Source: Mesorhizobium wenxiniae
GTDB lineage: Bacteria; Pseudomonadota; Alphaproteobacteria; Rhizobiales; Rhizobiaceae
NCBI RefSeq assembly: GCF_002284535.1
Contig: NZ_NPKH01000020.1
Span: 1,077,273-1,141,272 of the forward strand
Direction of reading: 5' to 3'
Length of the DNA: 64,000 nucleotides
Shown here: positions 1 to 7,660 of the stretch, piece after piece
How positions within the stretch are numbered: the stretch's first letter is position 1
How the letters are laid out: every line of letters starts with the position of its first letter
Notes under the pieces: model-generated
What the model saw: only the letters and a program-made list of their open reading frames with translations
What the model was told of the DNA's origin: nothing
The model's database searches: none
Program-made: the position numbers and the translations under genes

Positions 1-23
1 GCGCCGTGCAGAACGAAAGAACC

Positions 24-1214
24 ATGAACAGCCTCGACCTTCCCGGACGCCCCGAAGATACCCGCATCGTTGTTGCCATGTCGGGCGGCGTCGATTCGTC
101 GGTCGTTGCCGGCCTATTGAAGCATGAAGGCTATGACGTCGTCGGCGTCACGCTGCAGCTCTACGACCACGGCGCGGCAACCCACCGGGCCGGCTCATGC
201 TGCGCCGGCCAGGATATCGACGATGCTCGCCGCGTCTCCGAGACGCTCGGCATTCCGCACTATGTGCTCAATTACGAGGAGCGCTTCCGCAAGGCGGTGA
301 TCGACCCCTTCGCCGAGAGTTATGTGGCCGGCGAAACGCCGATCCCTTGCGTTTCCTGCAACCAGACGGTGAAATTCGCCGACCTTCTGGCGACCGCCAA
401 GGAGCTCGGTGCCGACGCGCTGGCCACCGGCCATTACATCCGCTCTGGAGCCAACGGCGCCCATCGCGCACTGTACCGGCCTGTCGACGCGGACCGCGAC
501 CAGAGCTATTTCCTTTTCGCCACCACGCAGGCGCAGATCGACTATCTGCGCTTTCCGCTCGGCGGCCTGTCGAAGCCGCAGGTTCGCGCCATCGCCGAGC
601 AAATGGGGCTAACGGTCGCCGCTAAGCAGGACAGCCAGGACATCTGCTTCGTCCCGCAGGGCAAATATTCCGACATCATCGCCAAGCTCAAGCCGACTGC
701 TGCCAATCCGGGCGACATCGTCCATATCGACGGCCGCGTGCTCGGCCGCCATGAAGGCATTTTGCGCTACACGATCGGTCAGCGCCGCGGCATCGGCATC
801 GCGTCGGGCGAGCCGCTCTACGTCGTCCATCTCGACGCCGACCGGGCCCGCGTCGTCGTTGGTCCGCGCGAGGCGCTGGAGACGCATAAGATCTATTTGC
901 GCGACATGAACTGGCTGGGCGACGCTGCACTGTCAGATATCCCGACGGCTGGGCTGGAGCTTTTCGCCAAGGTCCGCTCGACACGCCCGCCGCGCCCGGC
1001 CGTGCTGCATCACAACGCCGGGATCACTTCGGTGGAACTGGTCGACGGCGAGTCCGGCATAGCGCCCGGCCAGGCCTGCGTGCTCTATTCCGACGACGGC
1101 AACGAAGCCCGCGTGTTCGGCGGCGGCTTCATCGAGCGTTCCGAGCGTGGCGCCGAGGCCGAGGCGATGCTGACGCGGCTGGCAGCCCGCCCGGCGCAGA
1201 TTCCCGCCGAATAG
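24..1214 (+). CDS. mnmA: tRNA-specific 2-thiouridylase MnmA
   Basis: Cytoplasmic enzyme that thiolates U34 of tRNAs for Lys, Glu and Gln, using ATP and sulfur relayed by a persulfide carrier. The 396-aa product has the PP-loop SGGVDS at residues 20-25, the PCVSCNQ segment near residue 108 and the DICFV cysteine segment near residue 206, the two cysteines expected of MnmA. Length is normal for alphaproteobacteria. An in-frame GTG lies at 6, but the ATG at 24 gives the usual MNSLDLPGR amino terminus and is preferred. Downstream is a convergent oxidoreductase gene. The assignment is secure. Confidence 0.96.
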   Translation: MNSLDLPGRPEDTRIVVAMSGGVDSSVVAGLLKHEGYDVVGVTLQLYDHGAATHRAGSCCAGQDIDDARRVSETLGIPHYVLNYEERFRKAVIDPFAESYVAGETPIPCVSCNQTVKFADLLATAKELGADALATGHYIRSGANGAHRALYRPVDADRDQSYFLFATTQAQIDYLRFPLGGLSKPQVRAIAEQMGLTVAAKQDSQDICFVPQGKYSDIIAKLKPTAANPGDIVHIDGRVLGRHEGILRYTIGQRRGIGIASGEPLYVVHLDADRARVVVGPREALETHKIYLRDMNWLGDAALSDIPTAGLELFAKVRSTRPPRPAVLHHNAGITSVELVDGESGIAPGQACVLYSDDGNEARVFGGGFIERSERGAEAEAMLTRLAARPAQIPAE

Positions 1215-1270
1215 ACGAAGATCCCGATTTTATCGGGATGGATCAGGCTCTGATACAGCCGCATTTTCTC

Positions 1271-2236
1271 TCAGGAAGACGATCCGGTGTGGATAACCGT
1301 GCCGGCGGTCAGGATACGCAGCACCCTGATGGCTTCCTCGCCGCTGGTACGCGGTTCTGCCCGCGTCTCGATGCACTGGAGGAAATGCTCGAGCTCGCGC
1401 GTCAGCGGCATGCCCTCGCCCACCGCCACATAGGACGGCTCGTTGGTGGTGAAGGCCCATTGGCCGCTGTCTTGCCACACCGCGTGGCGGTAAACGGCGA
1501 GCTTGCGCTCCCACGGCTCGACATCGTCGAACACCGCCATCGCCTTGGTGCCGACCACGGTCAGCCGCCGTTCGCGGTAAGGGTTGAGCCGCGACGCAAA
1601 GAGATGGCTGCGCAGACCATTGGGAAAGCGCATGTGCAAATGCGCGAAATCGCTGAGATTGTCGAGGAGCGCTGCCCCCTCGCCACGCACCTCGATCGGT
1701 TCCGTGCCGGTGATGGCCAGGATCATCGACAGATCGTGCGGCGCAAGGTCCCACAGCGCATCGTTTTCGGTATGGAACTTGCCGAGCCCGAGGCGGTGCG
1801 AATGGATATAACGGACCTCGCCGAGCTCGCCATTGTCGATCAGAGCCTTCAACGTCTCGAAGGCTGGATGAAAGCGCAGCACATGGCCGACCATGAAGAC
1901 GCGGCCATTGTCGGCCGCCGCCTTCACCGAGCGCTCGGCATCCGCCACCGTCAGCGCGATCGGCTTTTCCACCAGCACGTCCTTGCCGCCCTGGACTGCG
2001 CGCACCGCCATATCGGCGTGGAACTGCGGCGGCAGCGCCATGACGATGGCATCGACGTCGCTGCGGACAAACAGCGCCTCCGGCTCGATCGCCAGGCAAT
2101 CCTGCTCACTGGCGAAGCCTTCGGCGCGGGCAGGGTTGACGTCCGAGACCGCGTGCAGCGCGCCGAGCGCCTTGAGGGTGCGGATGTGGTTGCTGCCCCA
2201 GTATCCGCAACCGAGGACTGCAATGCGCGGTTTCAT
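1271..2236 (-). CDS. Gfo/Idh/MocA-family NAD(P)-dependent oxidoreductase
   Basis: A 321-aa two-domain dehydrogenase. Near the amino terminus is a Rossmann motif (GCGYWGSNH) and near residue 95 the EKPIA motif that carries the family's catalytic lysine. A carboxy-terminal alpha/beta domain follows, with a DLAPHDLSM segment like that of WlbA/WbpB nucleotide-sugar oxidases. Substrate cannot be fixed from sequence; sugar nucleotides or polyols are typical. The ATG at 2236 (MKPRIAV) is chosen over a TTG three codons upstream. It converges with mnmA and is monocistronic. Confidence 0.88.
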   Translation of the reverse strand: MKPRIAVLGCGYWGSNHIRTLKALGALHAVSDVNPARAEGFASEQDCLAIEPEALFVRSDVDAIVMALPPQFHADMAVRAVQGGKDVLVEKPIALTVADAERSVKAAADNGRVFMVGHVLRFHPAFETLKALIDNGELGEVRYIHSHRLGLGKFHTENDALWDLAPHDLSMILAITGTEPIEVRGEGAALLDNLSDFAHLHMRFPNGLRSHLFASRLNPYRERRLTVVGTKAMAVFDDVEPWERKLAVYRHAVWQDSGQWAFTTNEPSYVAVGEGMPLTRELEHFLQCIETRAEPRTSGEEAIRVLRILTAGTVIHTGSSS

Positions 2237-2401
2237 CAATTCCAACTCTAGAATTTCGTGGCCGAGACATAGCGGCGGGCCCCGCCGAACTCAACCCCGG
2301 CATTTCTGCGCGCAATTATCTGCCCGGCAAAGCTTTTCGGCCATCAGAGCGACCTGTGTCCGCTTGGGACGCACAAGCACGCGTCTCAAGACCGTAAACC
2401 T

Positions 2402-2452
2402 TCGCATCGTGCTTTCCGAAAATCGATTCCGGTTTTCGGAAGCACGATGCGA
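2402..2452. repeat. Long imperfect palindrome, rhizobial intergenic repeat type
   Basis: Two arms of about 20 bases (from 2402 and up to 2452) are nearly perfect reverse complements around a GATTCCGG centre; one A is missing in the right arm. From memory, palindromes with a GCATCGTGC...GCACGATGC outline are abundant between genes in Mesorhizobium. It sits between the oxidoreductase start and the tRNA. It is not followed by a T run, so it is read as a REP-like repeat and not as a terminator. Confidence 0.6.
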
Positions 2453-2583
2453 TAGAATGTGCCGGCATGCCGGCTGCATCGATGCTTGACAGGCTTGGCC
2501 TCCCAACCTTATATCCGCCCGACCTTGGCGAACGCTTCGACATGCCTTCTGATTTAAGGCGGATTTCGGACCTTCGCCGCCCT

Positions 2584-2660
2584 GGCGGGGTAGCTCAGTT
2601 GGTTAGAGCACGGGAATCATAATCCTGGGGTCGGGGGTTCAAGTCCCTCTCCCGCTACCA
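2584..2660 (+). tRNA. tRNA with CAT anticodon (tRNA-Met, elongator type)
   Basis: A 77-base cloverleaf with encoded CCA end. T8 and A9 follow the acceptor strand GGCGGGG. The D-arm is GCTC/GAGC, the anticodon stem CGGGA/TCCTG encloses ATCATAA with CAT at positions 34-36, and the T-arm contains GGTTCAAGT. The first base pair is a G-T wobble, so it is not the standard initiator form. A lysidine-modified tRNA-Ile2 also has a CAT gene anticodon and cannot be excluded by eye. Accessory DNA begins directly downstream, as at many rhizobial island attachment sites. Confidence 0.9.
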
Positions 2661-3209
2661 CCTAATTTTTCCACAATGTTCTCTGCTTGGACTTGGTCGC
2701 CCCGAAACCCCGCAGAACAGCAACCCTTCGGCCGAAAGCTGTGGAGTGGCTGTAGCGGTGAGAGCGACTCATTTGTTCTCTGTTGGCCCATACTCTCCAA
2801 AGCTGAGGAGTACGCGTTTTTACTCCCGAGCTTTTGCTCTCTGAATTTGCGGGACTTTTCGGTTCCGACCTTGGAGTGGTTTTGCTGCGACGCCGCTATG
2901 CGGAGAACCCAGGAAGCAAACCAACCGGTGACCAATTGGTCAGCCGCTTCGGCCTAGGAGCGGGGCTCCGGTGCCGAACTTCAAATGTCTGGAATGGGGC
3001 CGTCAGCAATCAACCGTCGTCGAAGCCAGACTGTACAGCGCTGCGCCTGCAAGACCAAAACGGCGATGACGATGCGTCCACACTCTGTCGTAGGCTATTG
3101 CGCTCTGCGAGATCGATTGACCTTGTCAGACTTCGCTTGGATTTTGCACGCAGGGCACAAGCCAGGCGCAAATAACTTAATCCCCCGATCGGCCAGAACA
3201 TTTTGCCGC
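2661..3209. other. Non-coding gap after the tRNA
   Basis: About 550 bases without a convincing gene. Open frames here lack ribosome sites and recognisable protein character. No copy of the tRNA 3' end was seen elsewhere in the window, so an attachment pair is not demonstrated. Confidence 0.5.
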
Positions 3210-5183
3210 CTACGCAGTTTGCTTAGGCTTTGGGCTGGATGCCTTGCGCTGTGACCTAGTCTTAGTCGGCGGCATTGGTGGCCGTGGGCGAGGCCCTTGC
3301 AGAGATTGAGCGGCGGCTTCGGCCAAAGTGCTCGCCACAAAACCGGTACCGACTTCCGCGATAAGTTTCACCGGCTCGATCGTGTCGTTGCTGTTGCATA
3401 GCAAAACACCAACCCGGAGTGATGGACGTGAGCGTTTGAGGCGCCGGGTCATGTAGCGAGCATGCTGAACCGACGAAGGGTTCAAGAAGACAATCACAAT
3501 TGTTTCCAAACCATCTATTGGGAGTTGCCTAATTCGACCGGGCGAGAGCGATGTGTGCTCTATATAGTTTGCGGTGGCGCCCTGTGCCTTGAGCACCTGA
3601 ACGAGCATAGCTGCTGCGGCATCGTCCAATTCGCCTCGACCGCCTGCACATGCGATCACTCTGCCTTCTCCATTCGCCAGAGGCAGTTCCAGCTTCGTGG
3701 TGGATTCGATAGCCAAGGCTTGCTTTGGCTCAGATTCCTCATTGGATTCGACTTGTGCATAGTCATCGAGATTGTCGACCAGCGCCTGAGCGCTTTCTGC
3801 CACTCGTGAGCGCCTCTCATCTGTGAGTACGCCTCTAGAGCGATCTTCTTCCGCTAGAGCCAAGGCAGGCACCGCAACTGTTTCGTAAAATGACAGGATA
3901 GTATTGTCTTCGAGATAGGCTTCAGCGCGATCCGTCGCTTCGGCGGGGTCGCCGGCGAGAAGGCGCTGATAGAGCTGCTGATGTGGATCGAGAACTGGTT
4001 CGTTCCCTAGGAGTACATCGAGAAATTCGAATTGAGGAACGTGCCGACCGAGGACGACAAGGCAAACGGTTAGAGGTGTCGACAGGAGAAGCCCCATGGG
4101 CCCCCATAGCCAGGTCCAGAATATCGCAGCAACAATAATAGCGAGCGGGGACAGCCCGGTGCGGGAGCCGTATACCCAGGGTTCGACAACGTTGTTGCTG
4201 ACGAGCTCAAGAACGACAAATAGCGCCGCCGTCCAGAGCACCATTGTCCAGCCGGGATCAACGGCCAACGCCAGCGCCAACGGGAATATTGAAGCGATGA
4301 TCGGTCCGATGTAGGGAATAAAACGCAGGATCAAAGCCATGAGCCCCCAGAGCGGAGCATTTGGTACGCCGATGACCCAAAGCCCGATGCCGATTGGCAG
4401 GGCATAGGCTACGTTTACAGCCAGCTGCGTCAGAAGATAGCGGGCCACGCGCGCTCCTGCATCTTGCAAAGCAGCAGTCGTCCGTTGAAGGTCGCCGGCT
4501 CCGACCAAACGAATAAAACGGTCGCGCAAATCTTCACGCCTCAAAAGCATGAAGATAACGACCACAATAATGATGCCACCGGTGGCTAGGGGTTGAATGA
4601 GCGGCCCAACGACAGTCCGCAAAAGCGGGATCGGGCCAGGCGGCGGCGTGATAACCTCCACAGGCAGTGGCGGAGTGGAAGGATTGTCGGATCCGGGAGC
4701 TCTGACGGTATCGGGTTTCTCGTCACCCTGGATTTCCCGTCCCAAGCGCGCGAGCAACTTGGATAGCCGCTCGAAGACACCACCGCCAACGTTGGCGTCC
4801 TTTATGATTTCGACCTTCGATACGAGGTTGTACTGGTAGAGCGGAATGTTTTGAGCCAGCGTCCCAAGTTGAGAGGCGACCACTGCGCCGAACATGAAGA
4901 TGGCGGCGAACGCGCCAATCACAACCGCGATCACTGCTGCTAGTCGAGGGACCCGTGCCTTACGCAAAGCCGCAACGAGCGGCGATAGCGCGAACGTCAG
5001 CAGTATCGCTACCGCCAGCGGGATGAATATCTCCCGGCCAAAATACAAAGCTGCCACGGTAGCGATGACAGCAATGGCTTTCGGATATGCGGGCGGATGC
5101 GTTGGGTGGGTGTCGATCACCACGTTCGGCGCTCGTCTACCGCCGGGCGCGATGCCTAGAGTCGTGGGCGTAGGTGTAGACAT
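3210..5183 (-). CDS. AI-2E/PerM-family permease with extra C-terminal domain
   Basis: A 657-aa inner-membrane protein. Residues 1-400 match the PerM/AI-2E exporter family: paired hydrophobic helices, a large periplasmic loop, then a helix bundle containing the family-typical FIPYIGPIIASI segment and the NNVVEPWVYG motif. Family members are usually 350-400 aa. The remaining 250 residues are soluble, with an alpha/beta region (VIACAGGRGELDDAAAAML) resembling a Rossmann or B12-binding-like fold, and a basic tail. Substrate is unknown. A GGAAC-N18-TT promoter-like site lies 36 bases upstream of the ATG. Confidence 0.86.
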   Translation of the reverse strand: MSTPTPTTLGIAPGGRRAPNVVIDTHPTHPPAYPKAIAVIATVAALYFGREIFIPLAVAILLTFALSPLVAALRKARVPRLAAVIAVVIGAFAAIFMFGAVVASQLGTLAQNIPLYQYNLVSKVEIIKDANVGGGVFERLSKLLARLGREIQGDEKPDTVRAPGSDNPSTPPLPVEVITPPPGPIPLLRTVVGPLIQPLATGGIIIVVVIFMLLRREDLRDRFIRLVGAGDLQRTTAALQDAGARVARYLLTQLAVNVAYALPIGIGLWVIGVPNAPLWGLMALILRFIPYIGPIIASIFPLALALAVDPGWTMVLWTAALFVVLELVSNNVVEPWVYGSRTGLSPLAIIVAAIFWTWLWGPMGLLLSTPLTVCLVVLGRHVPQFEFLDVLLGNEPVLDPHQQLYQRLLAGDPAEATDRAEAYLEDNTILSFYETVAVPALALAEEDRSRGVLTDERRSRVAESAQALVDNLDDYAQVESNEESEPKQALAIESTTKLELPLANGEGRVIACAGGRGELDDAAAAMLVQVLKAQGATANYIEHTSLSPGRIRQLPIDGLETIVIVFLNPSSVQHARYMTRRLKRSRPSLRVGVLLCNSNDTIEPVKLIAEVGTGFVASTLAEAAAQSLQGPRPRPPMPPTKTRSQRKASSPKPKQTA

Positions 5184-5218
5184 GTTTGAGGTGTCCGATG
5201 TGCCGCAGCTGCCACCAT

Positions 5219-5243
5219 AATCGAAATCGAACGATAACGTTCC
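5219..5243 (-). promoter_or_regulatory. Putative EcfG-type promoter (weak match) for the PerM gene
   Basis: GGAAC at 5243-5239 on the minus strand, 18 bases, then TT. It lacks the G that normally precedes TT. Spacing to the start codon is 36 bases. Confidence 0.4.
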
Positions 5244-5507
5244 GAACGTCGAGTGGGATCAAGGTTGCCAATGAGCCATCGCCGCCGACATGTGGATCAT
5301 TCATTCACCAGGACAACAAACGGTAGCCTCGGGCCTCGGCCTGCTTCGAGGCATCTTAGAGGGTGTGTGAAGGCGTCCTACCCTCAAGCGTCTCGAACCG
5401 AGCCGAATAACGGCTGTCGATGGAACAAGCATCACCCGGTACCGATTGTGCTGGTCAAGGCGATGTGCCGACGCGTTGGATTAATCAGTGGTCGAGGTAC
5501 GAAAGCG

Positions 5508-6008
5508 ATGTTGAAGTATACGAATCTGCAAATAGCAGCCGGTGTTGCCGGGACGGCGATGATCCTGGCTTCTTCGACCGGGCCATCGCTGGCGCAAGAG
5601 TGGACCGCTTTCGGCATCCGAAAAGCGGGCTTCACCTTCGACGTGCCGCCGGGCTTCGCGCTGGATCATATCGCTGAAGATGGCCAAGCTGCGACCTTCC
5701 TCGGGCCACAAGAAGCGAGTCTTGTCGTTCGAGGCGACCACGTTTCAGGTGGCAAATTCAAACAGAACGTCGAAGCGCTGATGGCTGATGACGAAGGGCA
5801 TGGGTGGAAGGTCACTTATCGCCGGCTCACCGACTCTTGGGCGAGCTACTCGGGTGTCAAGGATGGGATGATCCGTTACGTGCGGGCCATCGTAACTTGC
5901 GACGATAGGGTCGCGGTCTTTGTGATGGATTATCGGCAAAGCGAAAAGCTTGGCTACGATCCGGTCGTCCTCAGAATGGTGAAATCTCTGGACCCGGAAG
6001 GTTGTTAG
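5508..6008 (+). CDS. Secreted hypothetical protein with signal peptide
   Basis: A 166-aa protein beginning MLKYTNLQ, with a hydrophobic signal sequence ending near SLAQE (residues 1-30). The mature part FGIRKAGFTFDVPPGF... resembles small periplasmic proteins of rhizobia of unknown function. The open frame extends 85 codons upstream, but that part is not protein-like and the ATG at 5508 gives a clean signal peptide. No catalytic motif is visible; two cysteines are in the mature chain. A GGAAC-N19-TT sequence about 75 bases upstream is only a weak promoter candidate. Confidence 0.68.
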   Translation: MLKYTNLQIAAGVAGTAMILASSTGPSLAQEWTAFGIRKAGFTFDVPPGFALDHIAEDGQAATFLGPQEASLVVRGDHVSGGKFKQNVEALMADDEGHGWKVTYRRLTDSWASYSGVKDGMIRYVRAIVTCDDRVAVFVMDYRQSEKLGYDPVVLRMVKSLDPEGC

Positions 6009-6083
6009 TCTTTTGCCTGGTTAAAGCCTCAATGGGCGTCGAATGGGCCCGCTGCCGGTACGAGCGACAGCGGGCTTTGGGAT

Positions 6084-6305
6084 TATTCCGACCACATTCG
6101 CGGGAGCGGTGAGCAGTTGCTCAACCGGTTCTGCGCCGCCGGGCTTGAGGGCGTGATTTCCAAGAAGGCGGACGAACCCTATGTTGCCTCTCGTGCCGGT
6201 GGCTGGCTGAAGATCAAATGCATCAAGCGACAGGAATTCGTCATCGTAGGCTGGACGCCGTCCGACAAGGCGCGTGAATTTCGCTCCTTGCTGCTCGGGG
6301 TTCAG
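6084..6305 (+). pseudogene. Fragment of a LigD-type DNA ligase gene
   Basis: Encodes a piece (CAAGLEGVISKKADEPYV...WTPSDKAREFRSLLLGV) matching residues of about 170-240 of the intact ligase gene at 36860-38746. The first 75 bases are diverged, whereas the last 145 are almost identical to 37430-37575. No start, catalytic lysine or 3' end remains. It is a duplicated internal fragment, and the abrupt rise in identity suggests recent copying or gene conversion. Confidence 0.85.
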
Positions 6306-6808
6306 ACCTCGGCCTTGAGGCCGGCTCCGACACATCGCGACCTTGAAGATCCAAGCGCTCAGCCAACTAGAAGCCAATCCCTCTACGCCAGGTGTAACGC
6401 ACGCAGGTTCTCACACCGCGCGTAAGCCGCCGAGCAAGACGGCGCTAGGGCGCGTTCTCCAGTCCAACCTCGGGCTTGCGTAAGATCTGTTTAACGGCAG
6501 ACCAGCGGAAGCCTCTCGACCATTTCTCTTGGCTTTTGAGCTCCGAGCTTTGGATCCAACGATTTTCATTGCTTTGGAGGGCTCCCAAAGCTCACCCTTT
6601 GGAATGTCCCGCAGGTGTGGTCTGTCTGCCGCCGCTTCGTCAGCACGAAGCTCAGGTCGCGTCAGGCTCTAAACCCCAAGCCCCCCGCCCAGAGACTGAT
6701 GCGACCGTTCTTGAGTACCGGACCGCGTTGGCGACGATCGCGCTCAACAACGAAGACGTCGCGATCTTGCGCGGCCATGGAGGCCGAGGGCTAGCCGTGC
6801 TTCGGCGG
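6306..6808. other. Gap without recognised genes
   Basis: A long frame spans part of this stretch on the plus strand but its product has no protein-like pattern and no ribosome site. Nothing else was recognised. Confidence 0.4.
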
Positions 6809-6906
6809 TCAACCCGCTCCGCCCCGCCACCTCACAACCAAGTAGATCAGGAACAGCACGACCCATAGTGTCAGCACGATACCAGCGAGCGGTAACCAAT
6901 TGGCCA
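6809..6906 (-). CDS. Small single-pass membrane protein (32 aa)
   Basis: The product is MANWLPLAGIVLTLWVVLFL followed by a short basic tail: one transmembrane helix. A GGAGAG sequence sits about 8 bases before the ATG. Its reading as a gene rests on the ribosome site and membrane character only; no family was recognised. Confidence 0.45.
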
Positions 6907-6930
6907 TTGTTCCGCTCTCCCCAACACAAG

Positions 6931-6960
6931 GCCCGCCGCAAACCCGAAGAGGCGGCGGGC
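6931..6960. repeat. GCCCGCCG/CGGCGGGC hairpin
   Basis: Perfect 8-base arms around a 14-base loop, just upstream of the 32-aa membrane protein gene. One of nine similar hairpins in the window. Confidence 0.6.
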
Positions 6961-7092
6961 TCTGGAGCCTGGGGTCTCCCCGCGTATCTCGCAGGCCCGG
7001 CTCAACCAGCGAGCTTAACCTCATAGAGTCGGAATGGTTCCGGCCGAAATCAAACCCAACCTGCCGCTGTCGTACTGTTTCAGCCCCACGTG

Positions 7093-7117
7093 GGAACGGA
7101 AGGGATGTTTGCGCGTT
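7093..7117 (+). promoter_or_regulatory. Putative EcfG-type promoter
   Basis: GGAAC, 16 bases, CGTT: full match to the alphaproteobacterial general-stress promoter. It lies about 125 bases before the secreted protein gene at 7244. Confidence 0.6.
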
Positions 7118-7243
7118 CAATTGTGCCCGGTCGGGGGATGCTGCTGTTCAGCTGATGTTCAGGTTCAAATTCCGAAACTGACGCAAATGCCACCCGTGGG
7201 CGGGTGCGCATAAAGTGACTCTACCGCGAAAACTCTCGGTTTG

Positions 7244-7519
7244 ATGATAGCCGTCAGTATCGCCCTCCCCACATTGGCGGGCGGAGCTGCGGCCGATCCA
7301 TGGAAGGATGAAAGCGGGCATGGGCGCTGGATCGGTCGCTATGAACATCGCGAAGACTACCGCCTGCGGCGCTATTGTCGGGAGCGCAACAGCTATAAGG
7401 AAGAATTCTGCCGTGGCCGATGCAAGATAGAGCGGAAGTGGGACGACGACGAGTATAAGGAAGAAATCAAGTGCAAACGCGGCTGGAGGCGTCCCATTTA
7501 CGAGTATGGCGGCTATTAG
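7244..7519 (+). CDS. Small secreted charged protein
   Basis: A 91-aa protein with a short hydrophobic leader ending at AGGAAADPW, then a tyrosine- and charge-rich mature chain (KDESGHGRW, CRGRCKIERKWDDD) with several cysteines. Similar short exported proteins are common in rhizobia, without known function. An ATG at 7244 follows a TTG at 7241; the leader is short, so an upstream start is possible. An EcfG-type promoter lies upstream. Confidence 0.65.
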   Translation: MIAVSIALPTLAGGAAADPWKDESGHGRWIGRYEHREDYRLRRYCRERNSYKEEFCRGRCKIERKWDDDEYKEEIKCKRGWRRPIYEYGGY

Positions 7520-7660
7520 ACCGCAGTCTCTCCTTCGATCGGCGGCACTTGAGCAAAGCGCACATCGCTAATAAGCCGCACCTTCAACGCCAGGTGTCGG
7601 ATTGCCCATTCTGCGGGCGCAGGTAGTTCTGGTATCGGCGTTTGAGCAGAGGGAAAACGG

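Noticed and set aside
6..23. GTG start for mnmA
   Set aside because: The ATG at 24 gives the standard amino terminus of alphaproteobacterial MnmA.
1238..2251. Long plus-strand frame opposite the oxidoreductase gene
   Set aside because: It is the antisense shadow of a clear Gfo/Idh/MocA gene and its product has no family pattern.
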